A stretch of DNA of 64,000 nt from Oscillospiraceae bacterium (GTDB lineage Bacteria > Bacillota > Clostridia > Oscillospirales > Ruminococcaceae), in NCBI GenBank assembly GCA_022800935.1, contig JAAWRH010000015.1, forward strand, positions 1 to 64,000, written 5' to 3'. The translations under genes and the position numbers were made by a program. The notes under the pieces were generated by a model. That model did not search any database and was not told the origin of the DNA. It saw nothing but the letters and a program-made list of their open reading frames with translations. Shown here piece by piece: positions 42,860 to 54,566 of this stretch (position 1 is its first letter; each line of letters opens with the position of its first letter).

Positions 42860-42888
42860 AGTTTACCATATCCTGAGGAAAAAGTCAA
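42860..42888 (-). promoter_or_regulatory. Promoter of the rplU operon
   Basis: On the minus strand, TTGACT (42883-42888), 17 bases, TAAACT (42860-42865). Confidence 0.65.
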
Positions 42889-42892
42889 GGGT

Positions 42893-44299
42893 TTACTCGT
42901 TTTTTATCGCCTCCAGGGCGCTTATCTTCACCGCCCGGTTGGCGGGAGAGTACCCGGAGATAAGACCGATGAGCGTCGCGAAGACCAGCGCCCCCAGCGC
43001 CAGCCACCAGGGAATAATAGAGGTCTGAGCCATACCTCCTCCGCCTCCATAATATCCACTGCTCACAACCATGCCGAAGCCTCCGGAAATTCCCCCGGAA
43101 AGCCCTCCCGTCAGTCCGTTGCCGACAATATTGATAATGTAACTGATGATATAGCTGATGATAATGCCTATCACACCGCCCATAAAGCCAATCACCCCGG
43201 CCTCCATCAGGAAGACGCTGCGGATATTGCCCACCATGCACCCCAGCACCTTCATGACGCCGATCTCCTTGGTCCGCTCATAGATGGACATGACCATGGT
43301 GTTGGTGATGCTCAGGGCGGCGACGAATAGGGATATGGCTCCCAATCCGCCCAGGGTCATCTGCTGCTTGCGGGCCTGCTCCTGCATGGGCTTGCGGATA
43401 TTCTCCATGCTGTAGGTGTTAAAGCCCATCTCGTCGATGGCGGCCTGGACCTCCTCCACGTACTTCATGTCCGTCACTTTGACCTTGGCGGTGGTGTAAT
43501 TGGCCTTCTCATCCTCCGAAACCTTGATGTTGTTGAGCTTGTTATACTTTTCCTCCAGCATCTTCAATTGCTTGACGCTGATAAAGACGCCGTAGCCGGT
43601 CTGATAATTCTGGCTGTCAAATTCCGTGATGCCGGTCCCCTTTACCTTCAGGTCAATGGTCTTGCCGTTCTCCTTGGTATTGTTAATCTGCAGGACCAGC
43701 TTGCTCTCCTTCATCACGTCGATAAAGGGGTCGGGCATGGAGCCGTCTTCCTTGGTATTCCAGTACTGGACGGTGTTGTTACGCTTTTTTCGGGTGTCCT
43801 CAAAGTCATAGGGGGCATAGTAGCCGAAGAGAATCTCAATGGTGTCCCCCTGGCTGTCGCTGAGGAAGGAGCCCTTGTTGAGCTTGAAGCCCATCTTCTC
43901 CATCGCCTCCGGGTACACCCCGACGACGGTGTACATGCGGCTTCTGTACCGCTTTCCGTTGCCGCCGTAAAGGGTGAAGGAATTCCAGGAGTTTGGCTCG
44001 TAAAAGGGGGTGACAACATCCACATGGTCCATCTGCTGTATCTTATGCAGCACCTCGTCGTTGAGGATAAGCTTCTCCCCGTTTTCGTTGTACCCGCTGT
44101 AGTTGTTGATTTCAATCATGGTCAGGTCGCCCATCTCCGCCAGCATGGCGTCCTGGCTGGCCTGCATCCCCACACCCAGGGAAACCATGACCACAATGGC
44201 GCAGGTGCCGATGATGACGCCGAAGACAGTCAGCGCCGTCCGCACCTTGCGGCGGAACAGGTTTTGCAGGCACATGATGATCTGATCAGATATCTTCAT
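42893..44299 (-). CDS. MacB-like ABC transporter permease (FtsX family)
   Basis: A 468-residue permease: an N-terminal helix (about 22-45; FGVIIGTCAIVVMVSLGVGM), a large extracellular MacB-type periplasmic core (about 50-320), and three C-terminal helices containing SIYERTKEIGVMKVLGC and FSG-like LISGYSPANRAVKISALEAI at the end, both typical of MacB/LolC. A glycine-rich extracellular loop (GLTGGLSGGISGGFGMV) between the last helices is odd. MacB systems use mechanotransmission to act on substrates outside the membrane. It overlaps the 624-residue gene by 14 bases. Confidence 0.9.
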   Translation of the reverse strand: MKISDQIIMCLQNLFRRKVRTALTVFGVIIGTCAIVVMVSLGVGMQASQDAMLAEMGDLTMIEINNYSGYNENGEKLILNDEVLHKIQQMDHVDVVTPFYEPNSWNSFTLYGGNGKRYRSRMYTVVGVYPEAMEKMGFKLNKGSFLSDSQGDTIEILFGYYAPYDFEDTRKKRNNTVQYWNTKEDGSMPDPFIDVMKESKLVLQINNTKENGKTIDLKVKGTGITEFDSQNYQTGYGVFISVKQLKMLEEKYNKLNNIKVSEDEKANYTTAKVKVTDMKYVEEVQAAIDEMGFNTYSMENIRKPMQEQARKQQMTLGGLGAISLFVAALSITNTMVMSIYERTKEIGVMKVLGCMVGNIRSVFLMEAGVIGFMGGVIGIIISYIISYIINIVGNGLTGGLSGGISGGFGMVVSSGYYGGGGGMAQTSIIPWWLALGALVFATLIGLISGYSPANRAVKISALEAIKNE

Positions 44300-46160
44300 C
44301 GTCTTCCTCCTGCTCCTTCTTGGCCTTGCGCTTTTTGCGGATGATTACGATGACAACCACCAGGACGGCCACGCCGCCCACACCGATGAGAATCCATCCC
44401 CAAATGGGCATCTTAAAGCCCTCGTCCATCGGCTCCATCATGCCGGGGTCCATCATCTCGCCGCCGCCCATGTTGTCGTCAAATTTGGGCATTTCCTGGG
44501 CCTCCACGGTGAATTCCTTCACCACCTCCCGCTGGATGTCGTTGGAATCCTCATAGGTGAGGGTAATAGCGGCCTTTACCATACCGGCTTCAACGGCGTT
44601 GAAGGTGAAGCTTACCGAACTCTCCTCCCCGGCGGGCAGGTTGCCGATATACTGGCTCTGCCCATCGTTCTGGATGTTGCCGCTGATGACCGCGGTGATG
44701 TTGCGCACGTCGGTGGTCCCCTTGTTGACAAAGGTCAGCTCAATGCTGCTCTCCTCCCCCACATACATCATCATGGGCGGTTCCGGCTCCCCCACCTCAA
44801 AGCGGTCCTTCTGAACCACGGGGATGGCCAGCTTTTCGTCCTTGGTGACGGTGTTATAGGTTTTATCGTTGACGTACTGGTAGTTAAACTTTACGGCGAT
44901 GGTGTAGATATCCCCCGGCTGGGAGGAGGGGGTCGAGGTATTTGGCTTGGCACGAACGCTGATGTTCTGCTCCATGGTCTCCCCTGCCCCCAGGCGGTCC
45001 AGGTAGATGGAGTTGGAGGAATCGGTTAAGGTAAAGCCCAAGCCCTCCTCCAGGGTGACGACCGTGTTCACCACTGGGATATTGCTGGTGTTCTTGATTT
45101 TCAGGTTCAGGGAAAAGGTATCCCCGGCCATGATGTAGTCGTTGCCCGTTTCCGAGGCGTAGGAGTATTGGTCCACAATCAGCTGAGGGGTGGGCAGGTC
45201 CACCTTAGTGGGATTTTCCGGCTCGTCCCCGTCCTTAGTCCCCTCTATGTAGACGTTAAAGGAGTTTTCGGAGGTATAGGTTTTAGTCTCGTCATAATCC
45301 AAGTACTCCACCTTGATATTGACGGGATAATACCCTGAAACCAGGTTTGTTTTGGTTTGAAGCTGGTAGCGGACCGCCTTGGTAAAGTTTTCGCTGCCCT
45401 TATACTTATAGGATTCATATTGCAGATTCCGGGACACCATCCCGTTGATGACACTGAAGTTGTCCCCTGTCACGCTGATAGAGCTGCTCTGGAGGGACAC
45501 ATTGTTTTTGGAATAGGTCAGCAGGATGATCAGGTCGATGGTATCCCCCTCCTTACAGCTGGTGGGGGTGGAGGAGGCCACCTTGATGTCCATGCGGGGC
45601 TTGGCGATGGAGCCTTCTATCTGGGTGGAATCTCCGGAGTCATCTACAGGAAATCTCGGCGCGGGCACCTCAATGCTGCTCAGTGAAATTCTCCTGATTA
45701 CAGGTTCATGCTCAATGTTTTCATCTTTATTATTACAGCTCATCTGCACCTCCAGCGCAGATTCCGCCGCTGTTTCCTGATCAATGGAAGCATCGATATC
45801 CATTTTAAAATTGATTCTAGCTCTTTCATTTGATTTCAGGGTTAAATCCGAGGTTTTGCTGACGTCATGCACTGTAATCAAATCTGTAGAAGGATAAATG
45901 CCAAGATCAGAAATGGATACTTCTTTTTCCCCGCCATTGCTCAAATACATGGATATTTTTCTGTTGGTCGTACCCGCTCGGAGCGCATTGGAAGCGATAA
46001 CAGAGTCAATCTGCAATCCAGAAAAAGGACTTCTGTCAATTTCCAAGGCATACGCCGTCACCGCGCTGGACAGCGCTGAGACGATCACACTCAGCACCAT
46101 AATCACCGCCATCACAATGGGTACGGCCCTCTTCACAGTTCTCCTAGTTTTTGCTTTCAT
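44286..46160 (-). CDS. Secreted, membrane-anchored CARDB/COG1361-like protein
   Basis: A 624-residue protein with a signal sequence (about 11-37), a long beta-rich outside part and a C-terminal membrane helix (about 594-616; IWGWILIGVGGVAVLVVVIVII) followed by a basic-acidic tail (KKRKAKKEQEEDDED). The outside part is made of repeating immunoglobulin-like units (for example DTFSLNLKIKNTSNIPVVN, EESSIELTFVNKGTTDV), the CARDB/NEW3-type folds seen in COG1361. Such proteins sit beside MacB-like ABC genes and may bind their substrate or wall. It overlaps the genes on both sides, so the three form one unit. Confidence 0.85.
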   Translation of the reverse strand: MKAKTRRTVKRAVPIVMAVIMVLSVIVSALSSAVTAYALEIDRSPFSGLQIDSVIASNALRAGTTNRKISMYLSNGGEKEVSISDLGIYPSTDLITVHDVSKTSDLTLKSNERARINFKMDIDASIDQETAAESALEVQMSCNNKDENIEHEPVIRRISLSSIEVPAPRFPVDDSGDSTQIEGSIAKPRMDIKVASSTPTSCKEGDTIDLIILLTYSKNNVSLQSSSISVTGDNFSVINGMVSRNLQYESYKYKGSENFTKAVRYQLQTKTNLVSGYYPVNIKVEYLDYDETKTYTSENSFNVYIEGTKDGDEPENPTKVDLPTPQLIVDQYSYASETGNDYIMAGDTFSLNLKIKNTSNIPVVNTVVTLEEGLGFTLTDSSNSIYLDRLGAGETMEQNISVRAKPNTSTPSSQPGDIYTIAVKFNYQYVNDKTYNTVTKDEKLAIPVVQKDRFEVGEPEPPMMMYVGEESSIELTFVNKGTTDVRNITAVISGNIQNDGQSQYIGNLPAGEESSVSFTFNAVEAGMVKAAITLTYEDSNDIQREVVKEFTVEAQEMPKFDDNMGGGEMMDPGMMEPMDEGFKMPIWGWILIGVGGVAVLVVVIVIIRKKRKAKKEQEEDDEDI

Positions 46161-47130
46161 TCTCTATCCCTCCACTTAATTCCGCTTCCGTGCTGTCCGC
46201 AGCTTTGGGAGCGGTTTCAACCTTTGTTGTTTCGGTAGCTTGGCTTTCCGCTTCTGTGGCTTCACCAGCTTGAGGCTGACGTTCCGCAGGCGGTTCCTCC
46301 GGCGTTTTCTTTTTATGGAAAAGGGAGGAGGATTTCTTCTTTGTGGGAGCTGCTTTTCTTTTTTTGCCCTTGACCTTTTTCTCCTCCGGCGTTTCGGTGG
46401 ACGATTCCAGCTGAAAGACCGGCTCGGCGATGGACTGGTTTTCCACATCGCTGACAATGGCTCCGTCAATGAGTGTGACGATGCGGTCCGCGTACTTGGC
46501 AATGCTGGGGTCATGGGTTACCAAAACCAGGGTCATATGGTACTGGCGGCAGATGCCCACCATGATGTCCATAACCTCCTTGGTGGTCTTGGTGTCCAGG
46601 TTGCCGGTGGGCTCGTCTGCAAAGACAATCTGCGGCTTGCAGACAAAGGCCCTTGCAATCCCCACCCTTTGCTGCTGTCCGCCGGACATCTGGGTGGGCT
46701 TGTGCTTCAGCCGCTTTTCCAGTCCCACATGGATGAGCATCTCTTCGGCCTCCCGGTTTCTCTTTGCCTTTGAGACGCCCCGGAACATCAGGGGCAGGCC
46801 CACGTTTTCCTGTGCGGTCAGGGCAGGCAGCAGATTGTAGGATTGGAAGACAAAGCCTATCTGCTTTTGCCTCAGCTTGGCAAGCTGTTTTTCGTTCAGC
46901 TTAGGGATATCGTGTTTTCCTATGTAAATATGGCCCTTTGTAGGCTTTTCCAGCCCCGCCAGCATATTGAGCAGGGTGGATTTTCCGGAACCGGAGGTGC
47001 CCAGGATACAGCATATCTCCCCCCGGTGGATTTCCAGGTTGACACACCCCAGGGCAATCACCTTTTCGGTGCCCAGCTTATAAACCTTTCGTAAATTTTC
47101 TACCTTAATAACCGTTTCCAATGTTTCCAA
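46144..47130 (-). CDS. MacB/LolD-type ABC transporter ATP-binding protein with long C-terminal tail
   Basis: The core (to about residue 225) is a typical MacB/LolD ATPase: Walker A GTSGSGKST, Q-loop FVFQSYNLL, signature MSGGQQQR, Walker B IVFADEP and VLVTHD. Unusually, about 100 extra residues follow: a lysine-rich block (KKVKGKKRKAAPTKKK) then a Glu/Pro/Thr-rich end, both low complexity. The start is uncertain: TTG 47130 lies close to GGGAG, TTG 47121 further away, and GTG 47187 has AGGA upstream. It is the first gene of the three-gene operon. Confidence 0.88.
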   Translation of the reverse strand: METLETVIKVENLRKVYKLGTEKVIALGCVNLEIHRGEICCILGTSGSGKSTLLNMLAGLEKPTKGHIYIGKHDIPKLNEKQLAKLRQKQIGFVFQSYNLLPALTAQENVGLPLMFRGVSKAKRNREAEEMLIHVGLEKRLKHKPTQMSGGQQQRVGIARAFVCKPQIVFADEPTGNLDTKTTKEVMDIMVGICRQYHMTLVLVTHDPSIAKYADRIVTLIDGAIVSDVENQSIAEPVFQLESSTETPEEKKVKGKKRKAAPTKKKSSSLFHKKKTPEEPPAERQPQAGEATEAESQATETTKVETAPKAADSTEAELSGGIENESKN

Positions 47131-47450
47131 ATTCTCCCGCCTTCCTGTCCGGCGTTTTCGGCAGCAGCCGCCCACCTGGGGAAACACAGTATTGTTTCCT
47201 GTTTCCTTTCATCAAGTGGCGTTTTTTATCTCTTTTACTGCATCGAAAAAAATGTTAATAATATGAATACAAAAACTTCATGATATGGCGCTAAAAAACG
47301 CTTTAATTCTCCCAATTAAAGTTAAAAAAGCTCTTTCAAGGCTTTTACATTTTTAATGATAATCTTATTTTACCCCTCTGTCAATAAAAAGAAGGCGAAT
47401 TCCCAAAAAGTTTACGATATCTTTGCTTTGGAAAATATCATGCTGCTAAT
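47131..47450. other. Long leader of the MacB-like operon
   Basis: About 225-300 bases lie between the promoter and the first start codon. The stretch is AT-rich with a perfect hairpin CTTTAATT / AATTAAAG (47302-47322) and no open frame. No known riboswitch is recognised. Confidence 0.5.
47356..47384 (-). promoter_or_regulatory. Promoter of the MacB-like operon
   Basis: On the minus strand, TTGACA (47379-47384), 17 bases, TATCAT (47356-47361). Confidence 0.65.
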
Positions 47451-47452
47451 GC

Positions 47453-47491
47453 AAAAGAGGAACGAAACAACAAATGTTTCGTTCCTCTTTT
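47453..47491 (-). terminator. Terminator after tRNA-Arg
   Basis: AAAAGAGGAACGAAACA pairs with its exact complement over 17 bases with a five-base loop, followed by TTTT on the minus strand. Confidence 0.9.
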
Positions 47492-47495
47492 AAGG

Positions 47496-47569
47496 TGCGC
47501 CCGGAGGGACTCGAACCCGCGACCTTCTGATTCGTAGTCAGACACTCTATCCAGCTGAGCTACGAGCGC
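47496..47569 (-). tRNA. tRNA-Arg (ACG)
   Basis: A 74-base cloverleaf. The acceptor GCGCTCG pairs with CGGGCGC with A as discriminator, the D arm has AGCTCAGCTGGATAGAG, the anticodon loop reads CTACGAA (ACG, decoding CGN after inosine change), and the T arm is GGGTTCGAATCCC. CCA is not encoded. A terminator follows directly. Confidence 0.97.
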
Positions 47570-47674
47570 ATTTTCGCCGCACTGGGATGTTCTATCCCCT
47601 GACGACGCTATCTATTATAGCCCGTCCGGATTTATTTGTCAACCCCTTTTTTCAAAAGATTTCCTCTGCCGCCC

Positions 47675-48883
47675 CTATCGGCTGAAATCAATATACTCCG
47701 GGTTCCATACCACCGCTGTTTTCAGCGGCGCGCCCTTGGCGTATATCCGGTTTTCATAGGCGGCAATGGGGTCCGCCGTAAACTCGTCCTTGTCGATGAG
47801 CTCCACAATCTCGTCGTACCTGCTCCCCGCCAGCAGCCGGATGGCGGTCTCCATGTGCTCCTTCCGGAAGTTGATAGAGCCGAAAATCAAATGATTCTCA
47901 AACCCAAAGGGCATGGTGTCAAAGGAAATCTTCGGCCCCAGGGAAAAGCTGTTGTACACGCCGTTGCATCCCAGCGCCCGGTGTTCAAAAGCAATCCTGT
48001 GCTCTGCCTCGCTGCCGCTGACGCCGATAAACAGCGTGGCCCTGCCCTCCAGCGCCCGGCAGATGGCCTCCGCTGTCTCCGCCTCGCTGGCAAAGGTATT
48101 TTGAAGGTACTCCCCGCCGCACTGCTCCAGGGCAAACCTTACCTTGGGGGAGTCGGAAGCACTCCTTGCCACGAGCAAAATCTTAGCCTCCGGGAAGCTC
48201 CGGCGGATTAGGTCCCCCATAAACATTCCTGTGGTCCCCAGCCCGAAAATGACAGTGCGTCGGTACAGATTCTCCGACGCCATCCTGCGGGCCTCCTCCT
48301 CGCCGCAGCCCCGCCGGGCCATCTCCACCCGGAAGTTGTGGGCGCTGCCCAGGTCGGTGGTCCGCTCCAGCTGGAACACCATGCAGGCGTATGGGTCGGG
48401 GAAGACCATCTTTTTGGCAAAGGACAGGGGGAGCCTGCCGTCCCTGACAAAGCCCTCCGGGATTTCCAGCAGCATATCCGGGTGGAAATACCCCTCGTCA
48501 CAGAAAAGGCCGTCGGCCTGGTCGCAGCCGTACTCAAAATAGCTCTCGTCCTCGGTATAGCGGGTGGGATCGAAGCTGTCCCCTCCCCGTATCAGCACAA
48601 TGGCGAACCGCTTCTGGGAGGGCACCCAGACAATCCCCTCGTGGCCGTTAATCAGCCGGTTTTTCCCCTGGGGGAACTTGGGGCCCAGCTTCCCCTCCCG
48701 GCCCATGTTCATCAGGGTGTGATCGGTGCCGCAGAAGCCCACCATCACCGGCTGGGCCAGTATCCCCTCCTTGAGGGGCTCCCCCCGCAGGCGGCGGCGG
48801 GGCGGGTTGTCGATCTCCACCTCCCCGTACACCAGGGGACAGTTGGGATCGTTCTGAAAGTAAGTACCCTTTACGGTCTTCAT
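47675..48883 (-). CDS. Zinc-type alcohol/glucose dehydrogenase-like (MDR) protein
   Basis: A 402-residue medium-chain dehydrogenase-like protein. GFCGTDH (about 49-55) and INGHEGIVWV hold the catalytic zinc Cys/His and Glu positions as in glucose dehydrogenases of the archaeal type, and VIFGLGTTGMFMG is the Rossmann motif. The second half fits the glucose-dehydrogenase C-terminal domain. The structural zinc cysteines of other MDRs are absent. It probably oxidises a sugar with NAD(P); the substrate is not clear. Its start overlaps the mrnC stop by four bases. Confidence 0.82.
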   Translation of the reverse strand: MKTVKGTYFQNDPNCPLVYGEVEIDNPPRRRLRGEPLKEGILAQPVMVGFCGTDHTLMNMGREGKLGPKFPQGKNRLINGHEGIVWVPSQKRFAIVLIRGGDSFDPTRYTEDESYFEYGCDQADGLFCDEGYFHPDMLLEIPEGFVRDGRLPLSFAKKMVFPDPYACMVFQLERTTDLGSAHNFRVEMARRGCGEEEARRMASENLYRRTVIFGLGTTGMFMGDLIRRSFPEAKILLVARSASDSPKVRFALEQCGGEYLQNTFASEAETAEAICRALEGRATLFIGVSGSEAEHRIAFEHRALGCNGVYNSFSLGPKISFDTMPFGFENHLIFGSINFRKEHMETAIRLLAGSRYDEIVELIDKDEFTADPIAAYENRIYAKGAPLKTAVVWNPEYIDFSR

Positions 48884-49311
48884 TCTCCGTCATCTCCTTT
48901 ACAGGTCTCCTGTAAAATTTTGCGGAACAGCTCCTCCAGCCGCTCCCCCTCTCCGGCCAGGAACAGATAGCCGAACAGCGCCTCCACCCCTGTCGCCATG
49001 CGGTAGTCCATATAATCGGCGTTTTTAGGGCATTTGGCGGAGCTGTTGTTCCGCCCCCGGCGCAGCACCGCCTCCTCCTTCTCGTCCAGGATGCCGGACC
49101 CGGTGAGGTACCGGTAGGCCCTGGCCTGGGCGGAGCACCGCACCAGCTCCACCGCCCTGTTGTGGAGGGCGTGGGCGGGCATACTGCCGCTTTGGCAGAT
49201 GAGCTCCCGCCGGACCAGCTGTTCATACACCGCATCCCCCATAAAGGCCAGGGTGAGGGGGCTCAGCCCCTCCGGGCGGGGAACAGAACATTTCTCGTCA
49301 GACACAGCCAT
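48880..49311 (-). CDS. mrnC: Mini-ribonuclease III
   Basis: A 143-residue RNase III catalytic domain without the double-stranded RNA-binding domain, which matures 23S rRNA ends in Firmicutes. It has LTLAFMGDAVYEQLVRREL near the start (D29 active-site position) and YRMATGVEALFGYLFLAGE near the end, where E is the second metal ligand. It usually follows cysS; here it lies six bases after obg. It overlaps the next gene (ATGA). Confidence 0.95.
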   Translation of the reverse strand: MAVSDEKCSVPRPEGLSPLTLAFMGDAVYEQLVRRELICQSGSMPAHALHNRAVELVRCSAQARAYRYLTGSGILDEKEEAVLRRGRNNSSAKCPKNADYMDYRMATGVEALFGYLFLAGEGERLEELFRKILQETCKGDDGE

Positions 49312-49317
49312 CCCCTC

Positions 49318-52153
<2,836 letters not shown>

Positions 52154-52224
52154 GGAGAATCCTTTCAAGGTTTGCCGCCGGACCCCGCCCAGGCGGAGAG
52201 GAGGCGGCAGGCCTGTTGCGCTGT

Positions 52225-53583
52225 TTACTGTTTAAAAATCTCGTTCAGGCTGGAATACAGCTCGTCGGACTTGGCCACAACGATAACGCTGTCCCCTGAC
52301 CGCAGGAAATCGCTGCCTCCGGGGATAATGATCTTCCCCTTGCGGTGGATGCAGGCAATCAGGATGCCCTGCTTGATGCGCAGGTCCTTGAGGGGAACCT
52401 CCAGGTATGGGGCGTTGGCGGGAACGGAAAATTCCAGCGCCTCCACCTTTTCGTTTACAATGCGGTGGAGGGTCAGCACCCCACCTTCGGAGGTGTTGTT
52501 CATGGCGCGGACATACCGGACAATCTCGTTGCAGGAGATGCTCTTGGGGCTTACAATGGAATTGACTCCCATCTTCAGCGCCAGGTCGTTGTATTCAATG
52601 CGGTTTATCTTGGTAATGACCTTATAAACCCCGAACCGGGTGGCATACATGGAGAGGACGATGTTCACCTCGTCGATATCCGTGAGCGTCACCACCGCGT
52701 CCGCCTCCGCCAGCCCCTCGCTGATCAGGGTTTCCGGCTGGGTGCCGTCGGCGTGGACCACACGGGCATGGGGCAGGGACGCGGCCAGCTCCTTACAGCG
52801 TTCCTCGTCGATCTCCAGTATCTTGACGGCGCACTCCCCCTTCAGGGCCATGGCCAGATAAAAGGCGATGCGGCTGCCGCCGATGAGGATGACACTGCGT
52901 ATCTTCCGCTCTGCGATGCTCATCTTCTGCACCAGTGCGGCCAGATTCCGGGAAGCCCCGGTGACATAGATGTTGTCGTTGGCGCTGAGCTGGAAATCAC
53001 CGGAGGGAATCATAACCGTTTCGCCCCGTTCCACGGCGCAGATAAGTACCTGTATCTTGGTAAGCTGCATCAGCTCATACAGCTTTCGGCCACACAGGAA
53101 GCTGTCCGGCGACAGCTTCAGCTCGATGATCTCCGCACGCCCCCTGGAAAACCTGTCCCGCTTCAGGGCAGCCGGGAAGCGCAGAAGATTGAGTATCTCC
53201 ATGGCGGCGGTGTATTCCGGATTGATGGTCATGCTCAGCCCCAGGTCCTCCTTGAGGAAGGGGAGCTGCTCGGTGTATTCCGGACTGCGCACCCGCGCAA
53301 TGGTACGGGGAACCCCCAGCTTGCGGGCAAGCAGGCAGCAGAGCAGATTGACTTCGTCGGCGGAGGTCGCCGCAATCATCAGGTCCGAGCGCCCCACGTC
53401 CGCCTCCCTCTGGGCGGTCATGGTTGCGCCGTTGCCGTGGACAGTCAGGACGTCGTACTGGTTGGCCGCCTCCTGGAGCACCCGTTTATTCTGGTCGATT
53501 ACCACCAGGTCATGCCCCTCCTTGGAAAGCCGCTCGGTCAGGGTGACACCCACCTTGCCGTCTCCTATGATGACAATTCGCAT
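52225..53583 (-). CDS. trkA: Trk system potassium transporter TrkA
   Basis: A 452-residue cytosolic gating ring subunit with two RCK repeats, each a TrkA_N nucleotide-binding part (first GDGKVGVTL, 7-15; second GGSRIAFYLA, about 234-243) followed by a TrkA_C part. It binds NAD(H)/ATP and possibly c-di-AMP and controls TrkH next to it. A good promoter lies upstream. Confidence 0.95.
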   Translation of the reverse strand: MRIVIIGDGKVGVTLTERLSKEGHDLVVIDQNKRVLQEAANQYDVLTVHGNGATMTAQREADVGRSDLMIAATSADEVNLLCCLLARKLGVPRTIARVRSPEYTEQLPFLKEDLGLSMTINPEYTAAMEILNLLRFPAALKRDRFSRGRAEIIELKLSPDSFLCGRKLYELMQLTKIQVLICAVERGETVMIPSGDFQLSANDNIYVTGASRNLAALVQKMSIAERKIRSVILIGGSRIAFYLAMALKGECAVKILEIDEERCKELAASLPHARVVHADGTQPETLISEGLAEADAVVTLTDIDEVNIVLSMYATRFGVYKVITKINRIEYNDLALKMGVNSIVSPKSISCNEIVRYVRAMNNTSEGGVLTLHRIVNEKVEALEFSVPANAPYLEVPLKDLRIKQGILIACIHRKGKIIIPGGSDFLRSGDSVIVVAKSDELYSSLNEIFKQ

Positions 53584-53699
53584 GTTTTGTCCCTCGTTTC
53601 AATTCCGGCCCTGTTCGGACCGTTATCAGACGCGGGCTCAATGAAAATACAAGGAGGCCGCGTCTTCAAATATTTTGTCATATTTCTATGGACCCCTCT

Positions 53700-53728
53700 A
53701 TCTTATCATGTTGACTTTAGAATTACAA
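53700..53728 (-). promoter_or_regulatory. Promoter of trkA-trkH
   Basis: On the minus strand, TTGTAA (53723-53728), 17 bases, TAAGAT (53700-53705), about 115 bases before trkA. Confidence 0.6.
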
Positions 53729-53794
53729 GTGGCATTTTAAAGGACTCCCTGCCCAAGTCCCATGAGTATTCTTAAAAACCGTTTAAAACAGCCA

Positions 53795-53824
53795 AAGCCG
53801 GATACCCTGCAAGGTACCCGGCTT
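53795..53824 (-). terminator. Terminator-like hairpin after the Ser-rich lipoprotein
   Basis: AAGCCGG...GGTACC-type arms close into a stem; on the minus strand the T-run is short. Confidence 0.55.
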
Positions 53825-53844
53825 ACCCCGCTGCCCTTCAGCGG

Positions 53845-54324
53845 TTATCTCGCCTGGCTGCTGGAGGAAGTAGAAGAAGCTCCCGAAGAAGACGTACCGG
53901 AGGACGCCCCTGAGGACGCCGCCGAAGAACCGGAAACACCGGAAGCATCGGAGGAGGAATCAGGCAGGCCGGAGGCGTCGGTATCCGGGGTGACTTCCTC
54001 GGAAATCACGCCGTCCGGCTGAGAGGAGGCGGACCCGGAGGCCGCGTCCGAGCTGCCGGAGCTGTCCGATCCGGCAGAGCTCCCCACGTCGGAAGAAGCG
54101 CTGTCAGAAACATCGGAGCCGGAGCTGCTGCCGCTCTCCACACTGCCGGAGCTGCTGGAAGTCCCGGAGGAGGATGTGCCGGAGGACCCTGCGGAGGGGC
54201 CTATAGAGGTGCTGGAGGAAGAAGAGGAGGAGGAAATCGAGGAGCTGCTTGTCCCCGGATTTCTCCCGCATCCTGCAAAGGCGACCGCCAAAACCGCCGC
54301 CACTGCAATCAACGTTTTTTTCAT
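53845..54324 (-). CDS. Small Ser/Gly-rich lipoprotein
   Basis: A 159-residue protein with a lipobox (MKKTLIAVAAVLAVAFAGC, C at residue 19) followed by low-complexity Ser, Gly, Ala and Asp runs with only a few Glu and Pro (SSSSISSSSSSSSTS and repeated GSS/DSSG units). No folded domain is evident. It is a lipid-anchored surface spacer or wall-associated protein of unknown role. The longer open frame upstream has no supported start; ATG 54324 follows GAGGT. The reverse strand of such DNA gives acidic frames that are shadows. Confidence 0.75.
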   Translation of the reverse strand: MKKTLIAVAAVLAVAFAGCGRNPGTSSSSISSSSSSSSTSIGPSAGSSGTSSSGTSSSSGSVESGSSSGSDVSDSASSDVGSSAGSDSSGSSDAASGSASSQPDGVISEEVTPDTDASGLPDSSSDASGVSGSSAASSGASSGTSSSGASSTSSSSQAR

Positions 54325-54399
54325 GTTCAAGTTACCTCGCTTTGAAGATGATTTGCCCTGGAAAGATAAATCAAAATGCGCCCGTAAGGCGCGTGGTAA

Positions 54400-54424
54400 A
54401 AAGGCGAAACCGCCTTTCAAAAAT
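54400..54424 (-). terminator. Small terminator hairpin between the kinase-like gene and the lipoprotein
   Basis: AAAGGCG and CGCCTTT arms followed by TTTTT on the minus strand. Confidence 0.55.
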
Positions 54425-54525
54425 AGCGTTGCATTCTCTGACCATCCATAGCATTCCCCGCCGGCCGTCGTTTATCCCAAATTTTTTTGGGGACAGCGGC
54501 TCCTTATAAAACACGCAATCCCGCG

Positions 54526-54557
54526 CAAAATAAAAGGGACCAGGTTTCCCTGATCCC
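54526..54557 (-). terminator. Terminator of the cytidylate-kinase-like gene
   Basis: GGGATCAGG pairs with CCTGGTCCC (one wobble), followed by TTTTATTTT on the minus strand. Confidence 0.8.
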
Positions 54558-54566
54558 TCGCTTATC

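Noticed and set aside
53762..54022. Acidic plus-strand frame (EEVEEAPEEDVPEDAPED-like)
   Set aside because: It is the complement of the Ser-rich lipoprotein gene, which has a lipobox and a start signal.
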